Positions 8,514-18,201 of a DNA stretch of 64,000 bases are shown here, one piece after another. Within the stretch, counting starts at the first letter, position 1. Each line of letters begins with the position of its first letter. A model generated the notes under the pieces. It had not been told where the DNA came from, did not search any database, and saw nothing but the letters and a program-made list of their open reading frames with translations. The DNA is taken from positions 62,001 through 126,000 of the forward strand of contig NZ_JFZT01000017.1 of assembly GCF_000632495.1 (NCBI RefSeq), in the 5' to 3' direction. The translations under genes were made by a program, and so were the position numbers. The DNA comes from Candidatus Acidianus copahuensis. Its GTDB lineage: Archaea; Thermoproteota; Thermoprotei_A; Sulfolobales; Sulfolobaceae.

Positions 8514-9213
8514 TTGTCATCATCTTTGCTACTACGCTCTCAATAGGTTCGTTTTCTTCTCCCAATTTTTTAAGGTCAAATATAGTACCTTCCCAAATTA
8601 CCGATCCGTGAGCAATGATTATTACGTGATCCGTTAGTCTTGTAGCTATAGACATAATATGTGTAGATACTAGAAACGTTGAATTCATAGAATTTAAAAG
8701 AGAGATAATTCTTTCCTGAGTAGGTATATCAAGGTAATTTAAGGGTTCATCCAAGAGAAGTATGCTTGGATCATGTATAATTGCCATTGCTAAAGCAAGT
8801 TTTTGTCTATTTCCCCTTGAGAGTTTGCCTGCCTGAACTCTATCATATTCCTTTAGATCTAACAAATCCATTAGTTTTTCTGCTCTCTCTTTAGAATCTA
8901 TTAGTCCTCTTAATGAAGCTATATACTCAAGGTTTTCTCTAACAGACAATGTTCTATAAGGTAAAGGGTCCTCTGGTAGATAACCCATCATTTTTCTGGC
9001 CTCTTTACTCTCAGGAGGATGACCGCCTATATTCGCTCTTCCCTGATCCGGTCTTAATAAACCTGCTAAAATTTTCATTGTGGTCGACTTACCGGCTCCA
9101 TTAGGACCTAGTAAAGCATATCTACCTTGACAAGGAACTGAAAAGGAAAGGTATTTAAGAGCCTCAAAGTTTCCGTATCTTTTGGTAACGTTCTGCAGGA
9201 CTATACAATCCAT
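8503..9213 (-). CDS. ABC transporter ATPase, exporter type
   Basis: A nucleotide-binding subunit with Walker A LLGPNGAGKST, Q-loop region MMGYLPEDPLPY, signature LSRGNRQKL, Walker B SILLLDEP and switch His in STHIM, the pattern of CcmA/NatA-like exporters. I place the start at the ATG at 9213 (MDCIVLQNVTKRYG), which begins right at the first beta-strand as in the family. An upstream ATG at 9252 would add 13 residues, and the TATA-like box near 9285 leaves this choice open. It forms an operon with the permease gene downstream. Confidence 0.88.
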   Translation of the reverse strand: MDCIVLQNVTKRYGNFEALKYLSFSVPCQGRYALLGPNGAGKSTTMKILAGLLRPDQGRANIGGHPPESKEARKMMGYLPEDPLPYRTLSVRENLEYIASLRGLIDSKERAEKLMDLLDLKEYDRVQAGKLSRGNRQKLALAMAIIHDPSILLLDEPLNYLDIPTQERIISLLNSMNSTFLVSTHIMSIATRLTDHVIIIAHGSVIWEGTIFDLKKLGEENEPIESVVAKMMTNVR

Positions 9214-9313
9214 ATTTATGAATTGAAATGCGGATGTAATAAGTATTTTCAAGGATTTTCCTAATTTTGATACAGAACAGTTTTTAAGGGCTAAACATAA
9301 ATTAAAAAATTAA

Positions 9314-10099
9314 ATGACGGAGATTACAGAAGCAAAAAAAGAGTTTGAGAGTGGTAATCTGGGATATGCATTGAAATTGCTTGAGAAAGTTATTACTGTA
9401 ACCCCCTCAAAAGAAGCTTACTCTTTAATGGGGAAAATCCTTCTTGAGATGGGTAAGGATGATGAAGCTTTAGAGAACTTCAAGAAGGCCGATGATAAGT
9501 TAAGCCAGGCTAAAATATTGTCTAATAAGGGTAAATACGAAGAAGCCTTACTTCTTATTGAAGATGAATCGACGGATGAGGCTAAAGTACTCAGGGCTAT
9601 GATTCTTATGAGATTGGAAAGATATGCGCAAGTGAAATCAGAATTGGACAAGTGCCTTACATACTCTCCACTATTTTATAAGATAAGGGGAATTTCGGAA
9701 TACTATTTAGGAGAGTACTATGAGGCGTTAAGAGATTTGTCGAGAGCTATAGACGAGTATCCGCTTGATGCAGAACTTTTTTACTATAGAGGTTTGACTA
9801 AAATAGCATTGGGTATGGATGTAGAAGGTGAAAATGATATAGATACAGCTATTAATCTCAATCCATACTATGCAGAAGCATATTTTAGTAAGGGTGTATT
9901 AAGGGAGAAAAGAGGTAATTTGACTGAAGCTGAAAGCTATTATACAAAGACAATTCAGATTAATCCAAATATAGTGGAAGCGTATGTTAGGAGAGCAAAA
10001 GTTTACATGAAGAGCGGAATGGAGGAGGAGGCATTTAACGATATAAAAATAGTTAAGGATTTAAAGAAGCCAAGGATTTCAAGCGCTGGACAACAGTAG
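9314..10099 (+). CDS. Tetratricopeptide repeat (TPR) protein
   Basis: A 261-residue helical protein made of about seven TPR units. Clear copies include ALKLLEKVITVTPSKEAYSLMG, YEALRDLSRAIDEYPLDAELF, and the last two units with the canonical hydrophobic pattern and NPYYAEAYFSKG and NPNIVEAYVRRA. TPRs mediate protein-protein contacts; no catalytic domain is fused. It is convergent with a Ser/Thr protein kinase gene and shares 47 bases of coding DNA with it at the 3' ends. TPR proteins often accompany kinases of this kind, but a joint role is inference. Confidence 0.88.
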   Translation: MTEITEAKKEFESGNLGYALKLLEKVITVTPSKEAYSLMGKILLEMGKDDEALENFKKADDKLSQAKILSNKGKYEEALLLIEDESTDEAKVLRAMILMRLERYAQVKSELDKCLTYSPLFYKIRGISEYYLGEYYEALRDLSRAIDEYPLDAELFYYRGLTKIALGMDVEGENDIDTAINLNPYYAEAYFSKGVLREKRGNLTEAESYYTKTIQINPNIVEAYVRRAKVYMKSGMEEEAFNDIKIVKDLKKPRISSAGQQ

Positions 10100-12479
10100 C
10101 CATGTCTGGCCTTTTTTCTGGAGAGGGATCAGTTAATTCCTTAATAAGTAATTCCAAGTTACCCTTTACTTGAAGTGAATTATAGTATGATAAATATCTT
10201 AATCGCGCACTCTCAAGATATACTTTGAAAGGGGAGCCTTTAAGAAAACTTTCTACTGCCTTATCCATATAGCTCACTATTTCGCTAGGGTTAAATGTCC
10301 TTCCCTCCAACAGTTTGTAGATAGAAGCTCCAAGGGCATATACATCCATTTTAGGATTCGCTCCTTTCCCAACTAGCATTGCTTCAACTTGTTCTATTGA
10401 GCAGTACTCAGGAGTGTATTCCAGAAACCTTTCTCCAATCTTTCTCGATGAACCTAAATCACCAAGCTTGACTATAACTTTTCCAGATACCAGGTTTCTA
10501 TAGACTTCGTCCCCAAATTTTCCCGGAAAATTTGAGAAAAATATATTCCTAGGTTTAACGTCCAGATGAACATAACCCTCAGCGTGAAGAACTTCAAGGG
10601 CTTGAGAGATCTGAAGAGCTATTAACGTGACTATATTTTTCCACTTATCCGATAGAAAAATATTTTGTTGGTTTAGCAGTTCCTCAGCTGTCCCACCTTC
10701 CATTAGTTCCATTACAATTGCAGGCGGAGAAGAATAATATAACTGTGTGTTACCGTTTGTTATTGATTTTATATTATTTACATCTATAAACATTCCAAAT
10801 AGTTTTACCATATTTACTGATTTATCGGATATGTCTTGAAGTCTTGAAGATTCCTTTGACAAGTCTTCAAATGTTGAGAAGCTAGTTCTAGTTGAGTCAT
10901 TAGTAGAAGAGGAAATTTTAGGTATCTTAATTGCAAATTTCTTGTTTTCCCTTTCTCCTTGTAGGACATACGACGTTCCACCTATTCCTAGAACTTTTGT
11001 TATATTATAACCGTAAAGTTGTTTAGAGATCCAAATATCAGGCTTCCAATCATTCATTCTAGGTAAATTCACAGTTTCTTCCTTTGCAACGTTTTTAGTA
11101 TCTAGAAGCTGTATCAACCTAGTTTCGGCATTTTCCCTTATTATTTTATTTGGATTTTTCGATATTATGAAGCTAGCTAATCTCTTTGCGCTTTCTTTAT
11201 CTCTTGAAGCTAAAATATCTAAAATCTCCAACACAGTAGTTGGAAATTGAGATGAAGAAATAATGCAGTCCGCTATTACACTCAAATTTTTACAGAACCC
11301 AAAGTCTATTTTATACTTGGAACTCAACCATAATGAGACGTCACATCTATGCTCATCTAGCGAATCGCAAAAGATTCTTGTCGGAGTATAACCGAGTTGA
11401 GAAAGACTTCTTACATAAAGCGTTGCCTCTCGAAATGTGCCTTCCTTTACTGTATCGTATAGCTTTTTTTCTAACATTCTTGCACTAATTATTCCGCGTG
11501 GTGAGGTAACGGAAGATAAAGATAAAAATAAAAATGCTACTGGTATGGATAAGAATTTTGTAACTAATATGAAATTTTGAAATAATATAAGAATAGCAGT
11601 TAAGAACGAAATAGATGAAATAAGTATACCAAACTGTGAAGCGTAACTTAAGTCCTTTTTACTTGATCTTAAAAAGTAACCAGTTAATAGAACTATAAAG
11701 CTGGAAATCTCTAAGTAAAATACGGGGTTAAAATTAATACTAATGTTTTTGAAACTGAAGCCGTTAACATCGCTAATAAATAAAGGACTTATACTGTGAA
11801 ATCCAATTAGCAAGGAATATTCTAAAGGGATTAATGAGACTAGGAAAAAAGGTAATGATACATTCTTAAAAGGTAGGAAAAGTTCGGTTTTTCTTGTCCT
11901 GGAAGATAGAGTAATGAATCCTACAATACCCATAATTGAGGCAAAAAGCCCATATTCGTTAATTGGATTAGAAAGATTAGATATTAACGAAATATATGGT
12001 AATGGAATGGATGAAAAAGATTGAATGTTAATTATGGAATAATTCAATAACGGCATTAAAAATAATGCTGATATAATCCCTGAGGCTATTTTGGACTTTA
12101 TGTTAGTATGAGTAAAAAAAATTAAAAAAAATACTGAAAATGAAGCTAAATATACTATGTAAAACACAAGAGAGATTGAAGGTGTTGATAAACCTATGAT
12201 CGAATTAAAGTTACTGCTAAAGGGAAATATAAGAAATGGCACAACATCTATAGCGATTAAAGTACTTATTCCAAAAGCTTTAAGTGAAGGGCTTATACAG
12301 AATACTAATGCGTAAGCAAAGAGAGATTCTATCTCAATAAAATTGAGGAAATTAGACTCTGTAATGTTCAATGAGGGGAAAAAATAGGAGTGCAGGAGAA
12401 AATATCCTAGAATTACCGCAAGTATACCAGAAAGAGATCTTATTATAATACCAAATTTTCTAGGTATATCGGCATTCAT
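10053..12479 (-). CDS. Membrane-anchored eukaryotic-like Ser/Thr protein kinase
   Basis: An 808-residue protein. Residues 1 to about 330 are a multi-pass membrane region (roughly ten helices), a middle region of about 150 residues is soluble, and residues 490-808 are a protein kinase domain. Kinase marks: glycine-rich loop LGIGGTSYVLQG, VAIK-type lysine FAIKIPK, catalytic loop HLDVKPRN near residue 640, DLG in place of DFG near residue 675, an activation-segment end YTPEYCSIEQ, and DVYALGASIYKLL. All catalytic residues (Lys, HxD, Asn, Asp) are present, so it should be active. It is an unusual kinase in having so many N-terminal membrane helices. A TATA-like box about 26 bases upstream of the ATG supports this start. 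Confidence 0.88.
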   Translation of the reverse strand: MNADIPRKFGIIIRSLSGILAVILGYFLLHSYFFPSLNITESNFLNFIEIESLFAYALVFCISPSLKAFGISTLIAIDVVPFLIFPFSSNFNSIIGLSTPSISLVFYIVYLASFSVFFLIFFTHTNIKSKIASGIISALFLMPLLNYSIINIQSFSSIPLPYISLISNLSNPINEYGLFASIMGIVGFITLSSRTRKTELFLPFKNVSLPFFLVSLIPLEYSLLIGFHSISPLFISDVNGFSFKNISINFNPVFYLEISSFIVLLTGYFLRSSKKDLSYASQFGILISSISFLTAILILFQNFILVTKFLSIPVAFLFLSLSSVTSPRGIISARMLEKKLYDTVKEGTFREATLYVRSLSQLGYTPTRIFCDSLDEHRCDVSLWLSSKYKIDFGFCKNLSVIADCIISSSQFPTTVLEILDILASRDKESAKRLASFIISKNPNKIIRENAETRLIQLLDTKNVAKEETVNLPRMNDWKPDIWISKQLYGYNITKVLGIGGTSYVLQGERENKKFAIKIPKISSSTNDSTRTSFSTFEDLSKESSRLQDISDKSVNMVKLFGMFIDVNNIKSITNGNTQLYYSSPPAIVMELMEGGTAEELLNQQNIFLSDKWKNIVTLIALQISQALEVLHAEGYVHLDVKPRNIFFSNFPGKFGDEVYRNLVSGKVIVKLGDLGSSRKIGERFLEYTPEYCSIEQVEAMLVGKGANPKMDVYALGASIYKLLEGRTFNPSEIVSYMDKAVESFLKGSPFKVYLESARLRYLSYYNSLQVKGNLELLIKELTDPSPEKRPDMATVVQRLKSLASLNP

Positions 12480-12514
12480 CTCTATTTAAATTTTAATGTT
12501 ATTTTATAAGTCTT

Positions 12515-12548
12515 TAGCCCATATGCTTTGTAAGTTAAATTTGGGCTA
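12515..12548. promoter_or_regulatory. Inverted repeat upstream of the kinase promoter
   Basis: TAGCCCA (12515-12521) and TGGGCTA (12542-12548) form a perfect 7-base inverted repeat with a 20-base spacer. On the minus strand it lies just upstream of the kinase gene's TATA-like box, where activators or repressors often bind. It could equally be a weak hairpin downstream of the BadF-type gene. Confidence 0.3.
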
Positions 12549-12651
12549 TACACTCTTAGCAATAATTCATTACTGCACCCTGATATCCAGATCCCTTATA
12601 ATCTTCGATTAATATTTTTCCTAGTCGATTATTTTAGATTAAATAACATAG

Positions 12652-13602
12652 TTAAAATATTTCCTCCCTTTTGGCAAAAAGGCACTTCATTAGTTTTTCT
12701 TCTGGTAAATCTCTCAAACTTTTTCCAAGTTCCTTTAGAATATAATCCCTCTCATCAAACGTTATATTTGTCAATCTAGCTATCCCTCCAATTACAGCCT
12801 GATATCCAAAATAAATTGGGACTCCTAACACTTCAAGTTTTTCTCTAATTACTTTTGATCTCATAACCCCACCAATTAGTGAAACTCTACCTCCTGTTGT
12901 ACTTAATCTTCCAATAATCTTTCTAATGTAATCTGCAGTCTCTTCCATGATTTTTAGCGCTAAATCATCTCCTTCTACAGCTAAAGCGTCAACTCTAGCG
13001 GCAAAACTGGCTATTAGTCGTTTATCTTGTTTTTTAGAAAGATACGCTATAGTTTCTCTAAATGGGAGGCCAAAGAACCTTTCAACTTCTTCCGGGAGTT
13101 TACTATCTTTTTCTATTCCATCCTTGACTCTTGTAGAATAAGTAATAGCTGTTCTAGCTATCCATGAAGCTGAACCTTCATCACCAAAGAACCATCCCCA
13201 TCCACCCAGTCTTTTCATTATTCCATTTTTCCTTATGAACCCTACGCTTCCTGTCCCTGGAGCAAAAATTCCACCATCAGAGTAAAGATTGGCAGCCATA
13301 TATGCTCCTTCTCCATCGTTTATAACTACTGAAAAGGGAAATATTCTTTCAGCTATTTTTTTACCTGTTAGTGTGTCAATATTTGAGTCACCTATTCCAG
13401 CTAGAGCAAAAATTGCCTTATCTGGTATTTTTCCCCTAAGGGCCTCGTTTATTGCTTCCTTTAAATTCTCTTCTGCAATCTGTTCTCCTACTGCAGTGAA
13501 GTTCGATGATTCTGAAAGTCCTACGCCTAATACCTTAAGATTATTTTCATCAATTAGTAATGCAACAGTCTTTGTAGCTCCACCATCAACTGCGAGTATC
13601 AT
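12652..13602 (-). CDS. BadF/BadG-type ATPase, N-acetylglucosamine kinase-like
   Basis: A 316-residue actin-fold phosphotransferase. The N-terminal phosphate-1 motif is ILAVDGGATKTVALLID, the phosphate-2 motif is APGTGSVGFIRKNG, followed by GGWGWFFGDEGSASWIARTA, the segment shared by GlcNAc kinases and BcrA/BadF ATPases, and the adenosine motif is VSLIGGVMRS. No Fe-S ligand cysteines of the reductase activators are seen, so a sugar or amino-sugar kinase is more likely than a dehydratase activator. A second, distant member of the family lies at 38873-39781. The exact sugar is unknown. Confidence 0.8.
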   Translation of the reverse strand: MILAVDGGATKTVALLIDENNLKVLGVGLSESSNFTAVGEQIAEENLKEAINEALRGKIPDKAIFALAGIGDSNIDTLTGKKIAERIFPFSVVINDGEGAYMAANLYSDGGIFAPGTGSVGFIRKNGIMKRLGGWGWFFGDEGSASWIARTAITYSTRVKDGIEKDSKLPEEVERFFGLPFRETIAYLSKKQDKRLIASFAARVDALAVEGDDLALKIMEETADYIRKIIGRLSTTGGRVSLIGGVMRSKVIREKLEVLGVPIYFGYQAVIGGIARLTNITFDERDYILKELGKSLRDLPEEKLMKCLFAKREEIF

Positions 13603-14235
13603 TAGACGTGTTATTTATATCTAATAAATAACTCTTTCACCAAACCGATAAGATTGTCTGTTACCATAATAACATCTTAGGTGCGTTTTAGATTTATGAT
13701 AGCTAAAACTTGTTTGCCATGATTATTTTCTTTGTTTTAGAAGGATGTGCGTCAAAAATCCTTTACTGGGAGGGATAAATTGATGCAATGTTCTTAGGCT
13801 GTAGCGTAGAGATTAAGACAGTAATATTTTGATCTCAACCAAAGGTAAGATCTCTCTCCCAAAAGTAAGAAAGATCAATACTTGTTACCTTAATGTCATA
13901 AGCAAAAAAGTGCATAACTATTTTCTTACTCTAGTAATTCAATTTTTATTGAGAACTGGAACCGTGAATTAACGTTGATGGATAGTTCGAGTGCAAACAG
14001 GACTATCTACAACGAGAATCAAAGGGCTATCCCAAGGAGATCTTGGAATATACGATTAAACAATGGGTGGTTTTCTCTTAGTTATCGACGAGTATAGTAC
14101 CCGTGTGTATGATCTAAGAGTGGTTATAGTCTCAAGAAAGTGTTACTGATATGTTTTCAATTTTAATTAATCTTTTTAATTAACTAAAAAAAGAAGAGTT
14201 TTTTTAAAATAATTATAAAAATTATAGGTCATTAT
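13603..14235. other. Intergenic region with decayed coding sequence (633 bases)
   Basis: No intact gene. The right part contains a frameshifted protein fragment on the plus strand, described separately. The segment 13690-13850 may belong to the same decayed gene, since short fragments read well in shifting frames, but I could not join them convincingly. The last 70 bases are A/T-rich and are downstream of the STK_08120-type gene's stop. Confidence 0.5.
13986..14149 (+). pseudogene. Decayed coding fragment, probably transposase
   Basis: Two plus-strand frames join into a sensible protein if one frameshift near 14062 is allowed. The first frame reads FECKQDYLQRESKGYPKEIL from 13986; the second reads GGFLLVIDEYSTRVYDLR and stops at 14147-14149. 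Upstream frames also carry coding-like pieces. There is no start codon or ribosome site. The VIDEY segment would suit a DDE-type transposase, but I do not recognise the family, so other origins remain open. Confidence 0.35.
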
Positions 14236-14940
14236 TTAAGGACTTTTAAGCATTGCAATAATTGAATCTCCTAATGAAGTTAGATCTCCTTTTTGAAAGG
14301 TTAAATCCCCATTTTTAAATGTTAGTTCAACCATATTTTTCTCATCAGAGAGAATAAGAATGACTTCGCCCTCGGCGCTCTCTAGCATGGAGTTTTCTAT
14401 AACCTCTTCTAGTTCACTTTTATTTATCTTTTTCACGAATAAAGTTTTCATCAGATATATTGGTTTTGCGTTGTTATTTACCACGATTTCCCTAGAATTT
14501 TCCAAAAGGACACTATTCTCACTCTCCTTATCTGGTATTTTCTTAAAGTTTTCTATATCTTTTGAAAATATATCTTTTCCTCTCTTATAAAAAAGGTCTG
14601 CTTGCTTCTTAGCTAATCTTTCAAAAGGTCCTTGATAGAAGAAGATTAACTTTAGTATAGTTTTCCTATTAGTAGGCAATATGATAAATCTTAAGTATGC
14701 ATTTATTTTAATCAAACCTTTGACTTTCTTAATCAAATATGTGATTTCATCTCTAGTAGTTTGCAAATTTACCTCAAGTTTAATTGTAAATAACCATTTT
14801 ACATCGAGCTCAAATTCATTGTTTATCTTCTTAAGATCTTTAAAATTTGGAACATATTTCATTAAATTTTTGGGATCTTGTAGGTACTCCTTTATCGTTT
14901 CTGGAGAGGCATAAGTTTCGAAATCGTAAGATGTTTCCAT
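14236..14940 (-). CDS. STK_08120-like protein with SRPBCC-like N-terminal region
   Basis: About 234 residues from the ATG at 14940 (METSYDFETYASPETI). The N-terminal 130 residues have the feel of a START/SRPBCC ligand-binding fold: a first strand, then SPETIKEYLQDPKNLMKYVPNF, which matches the helix-loop after strand 1 in carbon monoxide dehydrogenase subunit G-like proteins. It looks like the Sulfolobales family named after STK_08120, whose function is unknown. The C-terminal part has a repeated FKNGDLTFQKGDLTSLGD element. An upstream ATG would add 18 hydrophobic residues, but the TATA-like box about 27 bases before 14940 falls inside that extension, so the shorter form is preferred. Confidence 0.65.
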   Translation of the reverse strand: METSYDFETYASPETIKEYLQDPKNLMKYVPNFKDLKKINNEFELDVKWLFTIKLEVNLQTTRDEITYLIKKVKGLIKINAYLRFIILPTNRKTILKLIFFYQGPFERLAKKQADLFYKRGKDIFSKDIENFKKIPDKESENSVLLENSREIVVNNNAKPIYLMKTLFVKKINKSELEEVIENSMLESAEGEVILILSDEKNMVELTFKNGDLTFQKGDLTSLGDSIIAMLKSP

Positions 14941-15251
14941 AATTATAAAATATATTAGAAGAAATTTAAAACATAATTGTTGGACTTTTACCATCTATGA
15001 ATAATTAAAATCTAACATATAGGTAAAGTTAATTAACCCACATAAGAAGTTTTTAGATTACTTTTTAAATACTATATTATAGAATATAATTGAGTTATGA
15101 AATAGACATGAATTATTTATTTATTGTACTATTTTCTTTTTGTAGTAATTAAAAAATGAATAGAAATAAAATATTCCTAATCTTGGATATTAATTCTACT
15201 AAAGACTATCTAAAGAGATCACTTTCTTTGATGTGATGAGAGCACCATATA
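14941..15251. other. Intergenic region, nothing recognised (311 bases)
   Basis: A/T-rich DNA between two minus-strand genes. It must contain the promoter of the STK_08120-like gene at its left end. I see no reading frame, RNA gene, repeat or clear inverted repeat in the remainder. Confidence 0.5.
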
Positions 15252-17237
15252 TTAAGTGAGGACTACTCTAACATCAACCGCAAAAGCCCCTTGTTCATTA
15301 ACGATTAATGGATTTATATCCATTTCTTTAACGTTTAAGTCCACGAGGAGCCTAGATACAGCGACTATAGTCCTTATCAACGAACCTTCATCATATCCTC
15401 TTTTTCTAGCCGTTAACATATCATGAACTTTACTGCCCTTAAGCATTTCCAGGGCCTCATCCTCATAAACTGGGGCAATCCCATAACTAACATTTTTCAG
15501 AACTTCTACATATATTCCTCCACTACCTACCACAACAGCATGTCCAAATGCAGGATCCTTAATTCCTCCTACAAAAATCTCTAGTCCAGATAGTTGTTGC
15601 TGTATCATAACTCTCTTTGATATTTGGCTTAATTGTTTATATACCTCTTTTATGTTCTCTTTTTCGACATTCATGATAACCCCTTTCAGCTCCGTTTTAT
15701 GAACGGGTTTATCAGTTGAGATTTTCATAACTACCGGATACCCTATGTTGTCTGCAACCTTTTCTGCATCTTCCTCTGATTGAGCAATTCCCCATTTTGG
15801 TGTTCTTATTCCATAGATCTCCATCAGTTTTAATGCATCATAATCTGGTAGCTCTGATTTTTCTTTAACTAATTCTATTGCAGAATTTATTGGTTGTGAA
15901 ACTCTTATCTTTTTCCTAGGGATAGGTCTAGATGTAAGATACTTGATAGCCTTTACAGCGCTTTCAGGAAAATTGAAAGCCGGAATTGAAGCAGACTCTA
16001 GAATTCTTAGTGCAGATTCCTCATCTATTCCCATTGTAACGCCGATGATCCCCTTTCCCTTAAAATTTAAAAGTACCTTAGCTACTTCGCTACAACTCAC
16101 TACCGGAAGAGATTGCACTATAACCAGTTTAGTACAGTCAAGATCTTGAATTATTTTTAAAGCATCGTTATATCTATCTCTTTTAGCGTCTCCAGATAGG
16201 TCTAGTGGGTTTTTAGGCAAACTTGTTTGAGGTAGGATCTTGAGAAGATCATCCTTTATTCTAGAGGGCAACTCTATCATGTTTAGGTTAGATCTAGATA
16301 TCGCATCGGAAGTAAGAACTCCATGACCACCTGAATTAGTTACTACTAAGATATCCTCTTTAATAGGTTCTGATGAGGTTACTAGCCTAGTCAAGTTTAG
16401 GAAATCGCTAAGATCGTCAACTAGTATCCCACCTCCAGTTCTGATAGCAGCCTTAAATACATCGTAAGAACCAGCTAAGCTTCCAGTATGAGTTTTAACG
16501 GCCTCTGCACCTTTTCCGGTCGTTCCCCCTTTTATGAAAATAACTGGCTTTCTTTGAACTACTTCAGGAAGAGTATCAAGTAATTTTTCCCCGTCCGAAA
16601 CTCCTTCTAGATATACAAATATCGCTCTTGTTTCTGGATCTCTTGAAAGGTAATCTATGACTTCATATTCTTTTACGTCAGATTGATTGCCCATACTAAC
16701 TAGGAAGCTAATTCCCGTCCTAGTTCTTTGAGCCCAATCTAGCATATAAGCTCCTATTCCTCCACTTTGAACTACTAGTGCAACCTCCCCTCTAGTTACA
16801 TTTGCATAAGCAAATGTCCCATTATAGTCTGGAGAGATAAGCCCCATTGTATTTGGTCCCAATATCCTTATGTTTCCCTTTCTAGCTATAGATATTAGTT
16901 GTTCCTCAATCTTAGCCCCTTCTTCTCCTACTTCTTTAAATCCTGAAGTTATTACAATTGCTGTCTTAACACCTTTTTTTACCGCATCTTCCATTACCTC
17001 TATAACTCCTTGTCTAGGAACTGAAATTATGGCAAGGTCAACAGACCCCGCTATATCGTTTAGTGATTTGTAGGCTGTTAACCCCTCTATGCTATCTGCT
17101 TCTTTGTTAACTGGATATATCTTACCTCTGAACGTAGATATTAAATTCCTTACAATAATGTTTCCTATTTTTTCTCTATTTCTTGATGCTCCAATAACCG
17201 CTATAGAAGTCGGTCTAAAGAGTGTATCTAAGCTCAT
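15252..17237 (-). CDS. Acyl-CoA synthetase, NDP-forming (acetate-CoA ligase ADP-forming type)
   Basis: A 661-residue fused alpha-beta enzyme. Residues 1-130 are a CoA-binding Rossmann domain (IAVIGASRNREKIGNIIVRN), residues 150-290 are the flavodoxin-like ligase domain, with KTHTGSLAGS carrying the histidine that is phosphorylated in the family, and the C-terminal 200 residues are an ATP-grasp domain (IGYPVVMKISTDKPVHKTE; MDINPLIVNE). The family converts acyl-CoA, ADP and phosphate to acid, CoA and ATP, or the reverse. Acetate, propionate and 4-hydroxybutyrate are all possible substrates in Sulfolobales; sequence reading alone does not decide. A TATA-like box sits about 27 bases before the ATG. 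Confidence 0.88.
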   Translation of the reverse strand: MSLDTLFRPTSIAVIGASRNREKIGNIIVRNLISTFRGKIYPVNKEADSIEGLTAYKSLNDIAGSVDLAIISVPRQGVIEVMEDAVKKGVKTAIVITSGFKEVGEEGAKIEEQLISIARKGNIRILGPNTMGLISPDYNGTFAYANVTRGEVALVVQSGGIGAYMLDWAQRTRTGISFLVSMGNQSDVKEYEVIDYLSRDPETRAIFVYLEGVSDGEKLLDTLPEVVQRKPVIFIKGGTTGKGAEAVKTHTGSLAGSYDVFKAAIRTGGGILVDDLSDFLNLTRLVTSSEPIKEDILVVTNSGGHGVLTSDAISRSNLNMIELPSRIKDDLLKILPQTSLPKNPLDLSGDAKRDRYNDALKIIQDLDCTKLVIVQSLPVVSCSEVAKVLLNFKGKGIIGVTMGIDEESALRILESASIPAFNFPESAVKAIKYLTSRPIPRKKIRVSQPINSAIELVKEKSELPDYDALKLMEIYGIRTPKWGIAQSEEDAEKVADNIGYPVVMKISTDKPVHKTELKGVIMNVEKENIKEVYKQLSQISKRVMIQQQLSGLEIFVGGIKDPAFGHAVVVGSGGIYVEVLKNVSYGIAPVYEDEALEMLKGSKVHDMLTARKRGYDEGSLIRTIVAVSRLLVDLNVKEMDINPLIVNEQGAFAVDVRVVLT

Positions 17238-17436
17238 AGAGTTATTGTTAAATTATGGATTAAAATATCTTTGTCATGCTATAATATGTTTAGTCCATTA
17301 ACAATGTTAATACCAACAGTTTATAGTTTTTTAATTTCTAACTATAAAATTATAAAGAAACTTAATTATCTTGTTATGTCAGTGAAAATCGTTGAATTTC
17401 CGAACATCTTTTAAACCTTATTGAGTATTATTGGAT

Positions 17437-18201
17437 ATGCCATGTAAAGGGATTCATGAAGTTCCAGCTGGGCCAGTAGAGTTCCCAGAGTTAGTTTACT
17501 CGTTTGTTATATGTGATGAGAAAACTGTAATGATAGATGCAGGAGTCGCTAATAGTGTAATGGATGTGAGTTTTTTAGACAAAATAGATTATATTGTCTT
17601 AACTCATATTCACCTAGATCATATAGGCCTTCTCCCAGACATTATATCTAATTATAAGCCTAAGATCATAATTAAAGAAGGATATACAAAATTCTTGGAG
17701 GAACCAAGAAAAATAAACGATGATGCTAGAAAAGTTCTAGGAGACTTGGTTGACATATATGGAGAAGTAAACCCTGTTAAAGGGGAATACTTAGAAGTAA
17801 AAGGAGGAGAAAAGATCAAGATTGGCAATAATACAATGGAAATAATATCTACGCCAGGTCACTCTAGACATCACATATCGGTTTTTGTAGACGGTGTTCT
17901 ATATAGTGGAGACTCAGTAGGTGGAAGATATAACGGTGTTCCTTATGTTACTACCCCTCCACCACTAGATCTTCAAGAATATAGGAGAAGCCTTTCTCTA
18001 CAGCTTTCATTAAGACCAAGACTAATTGGGCTGTCTCATGGAGGTTTTGTACAATCTAGTCATCTGGAAGAAGTTATGAAAATCCTAGAAAATGGTAAAA
18101 AGCCAAAGATAGAAATAGGTGGAATAGCAGAATCTATCCTTGAAAAACATTTAGACATAAACTATACTGAATTAGAGGAAAAAAGAAGGAAGAAAAATTA
18201 G
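17437..18201 (+). CDS. Metallo-beta-lactamase-fold hydrolase
   Basis: A 254-residue protein of the MBL fold with the metal-binding motif THIHLDHIG (HxHxDH), GHSRHHIS for the third metal ligand, DGVLYSGDSVGG for the bridging aspartate and GLSHGG for the last histidine. All metal ligands of a dinuclear site are in place. I choose the ATG at 17437 (MPCKGIHEVPAGPVE), because a TATA-like box at about 17408-17418 lies 25 bases upstream; a TTG two codons earlier also exists. The fold covers glyoxalase II-like thioesterases, lactonases and others; the substrate is unknown. Its 3' end overlaps the convergent APC permease by four bases. Confidence 0.85.
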   Translation: MPCKGIHEVPAGPVEFPELVYSFVICDEKTVMIDAGVANSVMDVSFLDKIDYIVLTHIHLDHIGLLPDIISNYKPKIIIKEGYTKFLEEPRKINDDARKVLGDLVDIYGEVNPVKGEYLEVKGGEKIKIGNNTMEIISTPGHSRHHISVFVDGVLYSGDSVGGRYNGVPYVTTPPPLDLQEYRRSLSLQLSLRPRLIGLSHGGFVQSSHLEEVMKILENGKKPKIEIGGIAESILEKHLDINYTELEEKRRKKN

